A DNA stretch of 36,647 nucleotides from a virus, in IMG/VR virus record IMGVR_UViG_3300010354_000014, positions 1 through 36,647 of that record; one strand, given 5' to 3'. A model generated the notes under the pieces. The model was given only the letters and a program-made list of their open reading frames with translations. It ran no database searches and was not told the origin of the DNA. Positions 1-6,391 of the stretch are shown in pieces; within the stretch, counting starts at the first letter, position 1, and each line of letters starts with the position of its first letter. The position numbers were made by a program, and so were the translations under genes.

Positions 1-123
1 AACGCCTTCATGGAACTTGGGAAAGGAACGAAATCCGCGACGGAAGTCATGAAGTCGTTTTTCCTGAATGCGTTGGCGGACATTGCTCAATCTCAAGGGT
101 CAATCATGCTCGCAAACATTTAC
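1..123. repeat. Direct terminal repeat, left copy
   Basis: These 123 bases are identical to 36525-36647 at the other end of the window. The repeat is in frame with one long coding sequence (the tape measure) across both ends, so joining the ends gives one closed molecule of 36524 bp. An odd length of 123 inside a gene looks like a k-mer overlap left by the assembler of a circular contig, not a biological packaging repeat; that reading is inference. Confidence 0.9.
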
Positions 124-456
124 AACCCGGCAGGAATGGCGGCGGGCGCGGGTTTGCTTGTGTTGGCGGGATTGCTCCGCGCAATGGCGGGCGGCGGCGG
201 CGGGAGTTCCGCGCTAGGTTCCGCAACCGTTAGCGCGGGCAATTCGGGCGGATTCGGAACAGGCGGCACCATGGCACCGGCCGTTGACGTTGCTCAACCA
301 TCCTTGGAAGAAAGTCGGCGGCGGCGCGAGGTTCAACTCGTGATTCAGGGAAATTATTTTGACACCGAGGCGACGAATCGACGGCTCATGGAAATGATTC
401 GATCCGAAACGGATGCAACCGGATTCAGTTACGTTCAAATCGGACAAGGGGCGTGA
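1..456 (+). CDS. Tail tape measure protein, C-terminal part (split by linearisation)
   Basis: This is the 3' end of the tape-measure gene that starts at 34947. Base 1 equals base 36525, a first codon position in that frame, so the protein runs on without interruption and ends at TGA 454-456. This part encodes about 151 residues: an amphipathic helical stretch (MKSFFLNALADIAQSQGS), a hydrophobic segment (GAGLLVLAGLLRAMAG), a Gly/Ser-rich linker and a short charged C-terminal domain. Hydrophobic segments followed by a glycine linker are usual near the C-terminus of siphovirus tape measures. The ATG at 10 is an internal codon and should not be used as a start. Confidence 0.85.
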   Translation, partial: NAFMELGKGTKSATEVMKSFFLNALADIAQSQGSIMLANIYNPAGMAAGAGLLVLAGLLRAMAGGGGGSSALGSATVSAGNSGGFGTGGTMAPAVDVAQPSLEESRRRREVQLVIQGNYFDTEATNRRLMEMIRSETDATGFSYVQIGQGA

Positions 457-459
457 CTA

Positions 460-1230
460 ATGGCACTAACGGGGAAATCCTTAATTCGATACAATCTCGC
501 GGTCACGGCGTTCAATTCGTCGCTCGATTTCAAAAAAGCAAGCGGCGGGTCGCAAATCAATGCAACGCTGCGGACCGGATTCTACTCATTGACCGGCCTC
601 ATGGACGAGGTCGTTCGAGCAATGAACGAGGCCGATCCAACGAATGTTTACGGTTATTCGATCGACCGCAGCATTTCAGGCGGAACGCAGAATCGCGTTA
701 CTATCACGACAACCGGCACGTTTCTCTCGTTACTTTTTGGAACAGGTACGCGGGCGATCACGTCATGCGCGACTTTGTTAGGATACACCGCAACCGATAA
801 AACGGGCGCGACCTCGTACACGTCGCAAACAAGCGCGGGAGCGACGTTTCTTTCCGCGCGTCCTGGTTACAACTACCAGTCGCCGCTAACGACACGAAAA
901 ATTCAGGGATCGGTAAACATTTCGGCATCCGGAGAAAAGGAAGCAATCGTTTTCAACACGATGCAATTCCTTGAGGTTGAGTTTCGGCATGAAACTCAAG
1001 CGGATACATATACAACGTGGGCGGATTTCTTCACCTGGGCGATCAAACAACGTCCGTTTGAAATCACGCCGATAGTGTCCGAGTTCTCGACGTTTTACGA
1101 AGTGACGCTCGACTCGACGGAATACGACGGGAAGGGCCTCGGATTTCAAATGAAGGAAATGTTACCCGATTTTCCGTTTTACTACCGGACGGGCAAACTT
1201 AAAATGCGACTGAAGGCTTCGATCATTTAA
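460..1230 (+). CDS. Distal tail protein candidate (virion protein, 256 aa)
   Basis: The gene starts at ATG 460, three bases after the tape-measure stop, and ends with TAA at 1230. No catalytic motif is visible; the sequence is rich in beta-prone Thr/Ser/Tyr stretches. The C-terminal third (EFRHETQADTYTTWADFF, then a Pro-rich turn and alternating hydrophobic strands to the end) looks like a phage tail beta-sandwich. The gene immediately after the tape measure usually encodes the distal tail (Dit-like) protein that joins the tube to the tip; the assignment rests mainly on that position. It could be another minor tail protein. Confidence 0.6.
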   Translation: MALTGKSLIRYNLAVTAFNSSLDFKKASGGSQINATLRTGFYSLTGLMDEVVRAMNEADPTNVYGYSIDRSISGGTQNRVTITTTGTFLSLLFGTGTRAITSCATLLGYTATDKTGATSYTSQTSAGATFLSARPGYNYQSPLTTRKIQGSVNISASGEKEAIVFNTMQFLEVEFRHETQADTYTTWADFFTWAIKQRPFEITPIVSEFSTFYEVTLDSTEYDGKGLGFQMKEMLPDFPFYYRTGKLKMRLKASII

Positions 1231-1241
1231 GGGGAACACTC

Positions 1242-3401
1242 ATGGGTGTTTTGGACGGACAGGCAGTTTCAGCGGGCGTTACTAACCCGGCGTTCATTGA
1301 CGCAAACGCGGACGATACCGGCGTCGGAAAATACACGCTCGCGAACACCGAGGCGGTTTCGGGTGCAACCGTGGACAACGTGCAAGCCGAAGCAAACTCG
1401 GCGGCGTCGTTCATGGGAAAATCGCTCAACTCCGCAAAGGACGACTTGCCCGCCTGGACGACCTCGGTTGTCGGGTCGGCATCCGATCCGCTTTTTGATC
1501 GCGCCGACGCGCTCACCGAACGATTCGTGGCGGCAACCGGACACACTCACGACGGAACCGACGGTGAAGGCCCGCAAATCCTCGCGGCCAATCTGGACGC
1601 CGTTCCGCTCAAAGGTTACGTCGCTCAAGGCACGAACTTTTCAACGGGTACAGGCTCCTCCGTTATCGTCACGGGCATCATGACCGGAAAAACGCCGGGC
1701 GGCTCAACCGTGGCCGAAGGCGTCGTCACCACGGGCGCATATAACCGCGTCATCATGCGACAGGCGACCGGCGCGGAGGCGGGTGACGCATTCACCGACG
1801 CGCTCGGAAATGAAGTGTATGGCCGGTTGACCGAAGCGGCGGGCGTGTGGACGATTTCATTTTTCACCGACGTTTCCGGCGTCGAAACGGCGTACACGTT
1901 TGCGTCGTCGGCAAGTTCGCGCTGGTATTATCAGGAAATTTTTAACCCAATGGGCGGGAACGCGCCCGTGTTCTCGGAGTTTGCGAGCATTCCGAGTGAC
2001 AACGCGACTGCGGACGTCATTCCAGCAACCACGACGCTACAAGGGAAAGTGTCACTTTCTGCGAGCGCACCCGGTGCGATTGCCTCGACGGGAAGCGCGG
2101 GGACGGCGACGGCAAGCGTCGCAAACGCCGATCACACACACGAAGGATTGCATTCGATTGCAAAGTCAGGCGATCCGCAAATCAAAGGTGATGCAACCCT
2201 TTCGGCTTCGGGCGGTGTGACGCTCACGCAATCACTAAACGATATTCAAATTTCCGGACCCGCGCTCGCGTCAACTGCGCCGTCGGCAGTTGGAAGCGCA
2301 AACAGCGTTGGGACTGGCACGACAAGCGCGCGCGCCGATCACGTTCACGAGGGCGTCCATTCGGTCGGATTGTCAGGCGATCCGGACCTTTACGGCGACG
2401 TCACGCTTGCGGCAAGCGGTGGAACCTCGGCAGTTCAGGCCGGGCAAACAATCACGTTTTCAAGTCCTGCGCTCACGACTAACGCACCGTCGGACGTGGG
2501 TTCGACTGCGGCGGTTGGAACCGGGACGGCCTCGGCGCGTGAGGACCACGTTCACCGAGGCGTGACGTCGGTTGCGAAAAACGGGTCGTCGCAGCTTTTT
2601 GGAAACGTGACGCTTTCGGCTGGGAGCGGCATCACGATCAATCAGGTTGCCCAGGACATTCAAATTGTAAACGATATTGGCGGCCTCTCAAGCGCGACCC
2701 CGCAGGACGTGGGCGCAACGGCGAGCGCGGGAGTATCGGCAAGCGCATCACGTGACGATCACGTCCACGAGGGATTGCATTCGATCGCAAAGTCGGGGAG
2801 TTCTCAAATCGTCGGCGACGCGACGCTTTCGGCCTCGGGCGCAATCACGCTGACGCAAACGGTAAACGACATTCAAATTTCCGCACCGGCAACGGACACG
2901 GTTACAACTCCGCAGGACGTGGGGAGCGCAGGAAGCCCAGGCGTTTCGACTTCTCCTGCGCCCGCCGATCACGTTCACGAGGGCGTCCATTCGGTTTCAA
3001 AAAATGGGAGTTCGCAGATTTTTGGGGACGTGACGCTTTCGGCGGGTTCAAACGTCACAATTACACAAGTCGGAAACGACATTTCATTTTCAGCAACCGC
3101 ACCGGGCGCGGGCGCGGTTGAATCACCGGCCTCTTATCCCGTAACCTTGAGCGCGTCGGATGACGGAAAAACATTGTTAATCGACACGTCGGCCGCACGA
3201 ACAATCAATGCGTTTGCGGCATCGGCGAATTTCAGAATCACAATCAAAGATAAAACGGGAACTGCGCAAATCTATCCGATCACGTTCGTTCGTTCAGGCT
3301 CACAGAAAATCGAAGGACTTTCGGCCAACTATGTCATGGAAGCAAATTGGGGCGAGTGGGGCCTTGCGTTTGACGGAACCGATTGGTTTTTGAGCAATTG
3401 A
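1242..3401 (+). CDS. Tail fibre with tandem DH.H repeats (719 aa)
   Basis: The start is ATG 1242, preceded by AAGGGGA. The N-terminal third is low-complexity Ala/Thr/Ser/Gly-rich sequence containing one H-T-H-D-G motif. Residues about 297-618 hold five imperfect repeats of roughly 60-70 aa, each opening with DH(T/V)HEGxHS or a close variant and continuing as G(D)xTLSA and (N)DIQIS. Such short beta repeats with paired histidines are typical of trimeric phage fibres, where HxH motifs can bind metal on the trimer axis. The last 100 residues (PASYPVTLSASDDGKTLLID to DWFLSN) resemble a fibre tip domain. It probably acts in host recognition, next to the RCC1 protein that follows after seven bases. 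Confidence 0.8.
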   Translation: MGVLDGQAVSAGVTNPAFIDANADDTGVGKYTLANTEAVSGATVDNVQAEANSAASFMGKSLNSAKDDLPAWTTSVVGSASDPLFDRADALTERFVAATGHTHDGTDGEGPQILAANLDAVPLKGYVAQGTNFSTGTGSSVIVTGIMTGKTPGGSTVAEGVVTTGAYNRVIMRQATGAEAGDAFTDALGNEVYGRLTEAAGVWTISFFTDVSGVETAYTFASSASSRWYYQEIFNPMGGNAPVFSEFASIPSDNATADVIPATTTLQGKVSLSASAPGAIASTGSAGTATASVANADHTHEGLHSIAKSGDPQIKGDATLSASGGVTLTQSLNDIQISGPALASTAPSAVGSANSVGTGTTSARADHVHEGVHSVGLSGDPDLYGDVTLAASGGTSAVQAGQTITFSSPALTTNAPSDVGSTAAVGTGTASAREDHVHRGVTSVAKNGSSQLFGNVTLSAGSGITINQVAQDIQIVNDIGGLSSATPQDVGATASAGVSASASRDDHVHEGLHSIAKSGSSQIVGDATLSASGAITLTQTVNDIQISAPATDTVTTPQDVGSAGSPGVSTSPAPADHVHEGVHSVSKNGSSQIFGDVTLSAGSNVTITQVGNDISFSATAPGAGAVESPASYPVTLSASDDGKTLLIDTSAARTINAFAASANFRITIKDKTGTAQIYPITFVRSGSQKIEGLSANYVMEANWGEWGLAFDGTDWFLSN
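2130..3096 (+). repeat. Five DH.H fibre repeats
   Basis: Imperfect coding repeats of about 200 bp, each starting with a GATCAC(A/G)T(C/T)CACGAGG-like sequence that encodes DHVHEG (variants DHTHEG, DHVHRG). Units begin near 2130, 2337, 2547, 2757 and 2967. Identity between units is highest around the histidine motif and the TLSA segment and low in between, which suggests old duplication with divergence. Confidence 0.75.
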
Positions 3402-3408
3402 GGAAATC

Positions 3409-4728
3409 ATGGGAAAAAATAGAATTGTAAAAACGCTAACGGGTTCAGGGACGTTTACGGTTCCGGCGGGTGTGACTCAGATTTCCGTTTATTCTCGTTT
3501 TGGCGATGAAAAATTATCGCCGGTCAATGTAGGATTTCTAAGTACGGTTGCCCATACTCAAACGGGACAAGCGTATAGCTGGGGAGATAACAGAGACGGC
3601 CAACTTGGAGACGGCACTATTATTGATAAATCAAGTCCGGTCGCCGTGGTTGGCGGATATTCATTCGTGAGTGTCACCGGAGGAGGTAGCGCAGGGACGG
3701 GATTTACTATTGGCTTAACCGCATCCGGTCAAGCGTATGGTTGGGGATTGAACACATCTGGGCGACTTGGGGACGGCACGACGGTAACAAAATCAAGTCC
3801 GGTCGCCGTGGTTGGCGGGTATTCGTTTAATCAGATTTCTTCTGGGGTATCACACACGTTAGCATTAACCGATTCTGGTCAAGCATATGGTTGGGGAGCA
3901 AACACAAACGGTGTTATCGGAGACGGAACAATTGTAAGTCGCTCAAGTCCGGTCCCCGTGGTTGGCGGGTATTCATTTATTCAGGTTTCGTGTAGCTCGT
4001 CGTCCTTTGGCTTAACCGCATCCGGTCAAGCGTATGCTTGGGGAAACAATGGCACTGGCCAGCTTGGGGACGACACCCTTGTTAGTAAATCAAGTCCGGT
4101 CGCCGTGGTTGGCGGGTATTCGTTTATTCAAATTTCTGCCGGGGGAAGTCATACGCTAGGATTGACGGCATCCGGTCAAGCGTATGCTTGGGGAGCAAAC
4201 ACGTCGGGCCAACTTGGGGACGACACCCTTGTTAGTAAATCAAGTCCGGTCGCCGTGGTCGGCGGGTATTCGTTTATTCAAGTTTCAGCCGGAGGCTCAA
4301 ATTCTTTTGGATTAACGGCATCCGGACAATTATATGGTTGGGGATTTAATAGCAGCGGTCAAATCGGTGATGGCACGGTTATAAGAAGATCAAGTCCGGT
4401 CGCCGTGGTTGGCGGGTATTCGTTTATTCAAGTTTCAGCCGGAAGCGGCGGAACTAATAGCGCAATCTCTGTTGAAGGACGCATTTATTCGTGGGGCCAA
4501 AACGTAAACGGTATAATAGGGGACGGAACGATTGTACCGAAATCAAGTCCGGTTGCCGTGGTTGGCAATTTGTTTTTTTCGGTTATTCCGCCGTTAACGC
4601 TGCGATGTTCAATCACTGTTAGACCGGGCGATTCAATCGGATATAAAACAGGGTTGGCCAGAACGTATTTTGGGCAAGCGGTTTTCAATACGGATATTTC
4701 GGAATTTGTTGTCGAATATTTTGCTTGA
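3409..4728 (+). CDS. RCC1-repeat beta-propeller tail protein (439 aa)
   Basis: The start is ATG 3409, after the short leader GAGGAAATC. The N-terminus (GSGTFTVPAGVTQISV) is a motif common at the start of glycine-rich phage tail proteins. Residues about 52-395 are seven tandem repeats of about 50 aa with the pattern GQAYxWGxNxxGQLGDGT, then SSPVAVVGGYSFIQVSAG and LTAS, which matches RCC1 repeats. Seven repeats equal one seven-bladed RCC1 propeller. The C-terminus (residues about 400-439) returns to tail-type beta sequence. The propeller therefore appears inserted in a tail-protein frame and may be a receptor-binding head. The gene uses more TTA, AAT and ATA codons than its neighbours, suggesting separate acquisition. 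Confidence 0.85.
   Translation: MGKNRIVKTLTGSGTFTVPAGVTQISVYSRFGDEKLSPVNVGFLSTVAHTQTGQAYSWGDNRDGQLGDGTIIDKSSPVAVVGGYSFVSVTGGGSAGTGFTIGLTASGQAYGWGLNTSGRLGDGTTVTKSSPVAVVGGYSFNQISSGVSHTLALTDSGQAYGWGANTNGVIGDGTIVSRSSPVPVVGGYSFIQVSCSSSSFGLTASGQAYAWGNNGTGQLGDDTLVSKSSPVAVVGGYSFIQISAGGSHTLGLTASGQAYAWGANTSGQLGDDTLVSKSSPVAVVGGYSFIQVSAGGSNSFGLTASGQLYGWGFNSSGQIGDGTVIRRSSPVAVVGGYSFIQVSAGSGGTNSAISVEGRIYSWGQNVNGIIGDGTIVPKSSPVAVVGNLFFSVIPPLTLRCSITVRPGDSIGYKTGLARTYFGQAVFNTDISEFVVEYFA
3565..4569 (+). repeat. Seven tandem RCC1-coding repeats, about 150 bp each
   Basis: A near-identical core, TCAAGTCCGGTCGCCGTGG, recurs at 3631, 3793, 3943 (one base changed), 4090, 4240, 4390 and 4543 (one base changed). Spacings are 162, 150, 147, 150, 150 and 153 bp, all multiples of three. 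Units 4 and 5 are close to identical over most of their length, including the GGGGACGACACCCTTGTTAG segment. The DNA-level identity implies recent duplication or gene conversion between blades. Confidence 0.9.
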
Positions 4729-4759
4729 AAAAAATGTGACAGAACCGCAATTTTTTTTC

Positions 4760-5806
4760 ATGGAAAAAAACGCTCGCGACTTAATGCCGACGCCGAAAAT
4801 CAATCCGTTCGACTTCATGGCGAAAAGTCGCGACGTCGTGCAAGTCCCGGCGCATATGGTTCCAGCGTTCAACGTGTGGAAAGCGTTTGAAGAGGGTAAA
4901 AGCCGCCGCTTTTTGATTAACACCTGGGGAGGGCTTGGCGATCAAATTTGCGCGGAACCCGCGATCCGCTGGGCGACTAAGAACTTTCCTAAGTGTGAAA
5001 TTTCAATTTCGAGTCGAACGCCGTCGATTTTCTCGCACCTAAAGTTCCATGAGGTTTTCGATACACGCGATGAAAAGTCATTTCCAAAATGGAATGATTT
5101 TTTGGTTTTTCAAACGATCGTGGAGCCCGAGCATATTCTATGGCAATTTGCGTCGCATATGCTCACGCATTGCGTGGACTTTCCTGCGCTTTCAATGTGG
5201 CGCATGACACTCCCGATTGCTGAAAAGGAAATTGTCCTTCCTGACTTTGAAATGACGGAGCAAATACGTTCCGCATTGTCGGAGCGCGAGCGGACGATTG
5301 TGTTTCATCCGGGCCGACATTGGCCGTCAAAGACCTTTCCGAAAACGTGGTGGGATTCTCAAATCAAAGCGTTTCAAGCGCGAGGCTTTAAGGTTTGTTT
5401 GATCGGCGCACACGTTGATGAAAACGTGGGTTACGTTGACGTTGACGCGACGGATTGCATTGACTTGCGCGATCGTCTTTCCATTCCCGAGTTTGTTTCG
5501 TTGCTGAAAAATTGCGCTTATCTTTTTTCCAATGATTCATCGCCGATTCATGCGGCGGCGGCGGGTGACGCATTTATTGGATTTGTCGCAAGCGTAAAAC
5601 ACCCGGACTACATTAAGCATTGGCGGAAAGGCCAATGGGCATGGAAAACGAAAAACTTTGAGCGTGACGGCGCATGGAACCACGTCGATCAAAACCCGGC
5701 TCAAAAGGATGAAATCAAAATTGAGTCGTTGCCGCCTGGACTCATGGACGCCTTGTTGCCGAACCCGGAAGAGGTTGCGGCGTATTACGCGGCGGTGCGC
5801 GGGTGA
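4760..5806 (+). CDS. Glycosyltransferase family 9 (heptosyltransferase-like)
   Basis: The product has GT-B, ADP-heptose transferase-type motifs. Residues about 53-72 read NTWGGLGDQICAEPAIRWAT, matching the N-terminal GLGD...PAIR motif. Residues about 183-194 read HPGRHWPSKTFP, the P-G..WPSK..P nucleotide-sugar motif. Residues near 257 read NDSSPIHAAAA, matching the D(T/S).P.H.AAA donor-binding motif. The length (348 aa) fits the family. Known members add heptose or related sugars to lipopolysaccharide core. Here the target could be host LPS or a virion protein. ATG 4760 is chosen because the longer frame needs a TTG at 4670 inside the RCC1 gene; no good ribosome site precedes either, and ATG 4784 is another option. 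It overlaps the next gene by four bases. Confidence 0.8.
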   Translation: MEKNARDLMPTPKINPFDFMAKSRDVVQVPAHMVPAFNVWKAFEEGKSRRFLINTWGGLGDQICAEPAIRWATKNFPKCEISISSRTPSIFSHLKFHEVFDTRDEKSFPKWNDFLVFQTIVEPEHILWQFASHMLTHCVDFPALSMWRMTLPIAEKEIVLPDFEMTEQIRSALSERERTIVFHPGRHWPSKTFPKTWWDSQIKAFQARGFKVCLIGAHVDENVGYVDVDATDCIDLRDRLSIPEFVSLLKNCAYLFSNDSSPIHAAAAGDAFIGFVASVKHPDYIKHWRKGQWAWKTKNFERDGAWNHVDQNPAQKDEIKIESLPPGLMDALLPNPEEVAAYYAAVRG

Positions 5807-6384
5807 GTTTGCTTGAAGCGTTTTTAAGAGATCCGAACGCAGAAAAACTTGATCGCCGTCGTGATGGATTCGCCGCGATCATGGCGCACCTGGACAGCTC
5901 AAAACCGGGATGGATTTTGGAAACGGGTGTTTCACGCGAACCCGACAACTATTCCGGCGATGGAATGTCAACCGCGTGGTGGGATTGGGTAATTGCGCGT
6001 TTGCCGGAAAAGTTTGAAGGCATATCGTTCGACATTAACCCAACGTCGTGCGAGTGGGCGCGGACGCAATTTTCGCGAATGAAAGTGTGGTGCGGCGATT
6101 CTGTTTCAGGGTTGTCCGTCGTTCCGGCGCATATCGTTGAAACAACCCGACTCCTTTATCTCGACTCGTTCGATTGGAGTTTGGAAAAAAACCTCGATTC
6201 AGCGTTTCATCATTTCAAAGAATTGGCGACCGTGTATGCGCGACTTCCGTCGGGATGCCTCATCGTTGTTGACGACCGTCACGATGAACTTTTTGGAAAA
6301 CACGGTGCGGTAACCGCTTTTTTTCAGAATTTAGGCGTTTCGCCAATTTTTGTTGGCTATCAAATCGGCTGGATCAAGCCATAA
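5803..6384 (+). CDS. Class I SAM-dependent methyltransferase-like protein (193 aa)
   Basis: The start is GTG 5803, overlapping the TGA of the glycosyltransferase. The sequence shows a Rossmann-like order: a first strand ILETGVS (residues 38-44) followed by a glycine-containing loop, an acidic second strand GISFDINPTS (about 73-82), WCGDSV (about 97), LLYLDSFDW (about 113) and LIVVDDRH (about 148). This resembles Methyltransf_24-type sugar O-methyltransferases or related hydroxylase-like enzymes, though the glycine loop is not classical. Coupling to a glycosyltransferase suggests that both act on the same glycan. The function is inferred from fold and context. Confidence 0.55.
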   Translation: MSLLEAFLRDPNAEKLDRRRDGFAAIMAHLDSSKPGWILETGVSREPDNYSGDGMSTAWWDWVIARLPEKFEGISFDINPTSCEWARTQFSRMKVWCGDSVSGLSVVPAHIVETTRLLYLDSFDWSLEKNLDSAFHHFKELATVYARLPSGCLIVVDDRHDELFGKHGAVTAFFQNLGVSPIFVGYQIGWIKP

Positions 6385-6391
6385 TTGATCC

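Noticed and set aside
2130-4569. CRISPR array or non-coding tandem array in the repeat-rich region
   Set aside because: All repeats are in frame multiples of three within long open frames and encode fibre or RCC1 repeats; no spacer-like unique segments of constant length.
4670-4759. Longer N-terminus of the glycosyltransferase from TTG 4670
   Set aside because: It would overlap the RCC1 gene by 59 bases, starts with a rare codon without ribosome site, and the extra residues do not resemble the GT9 family.
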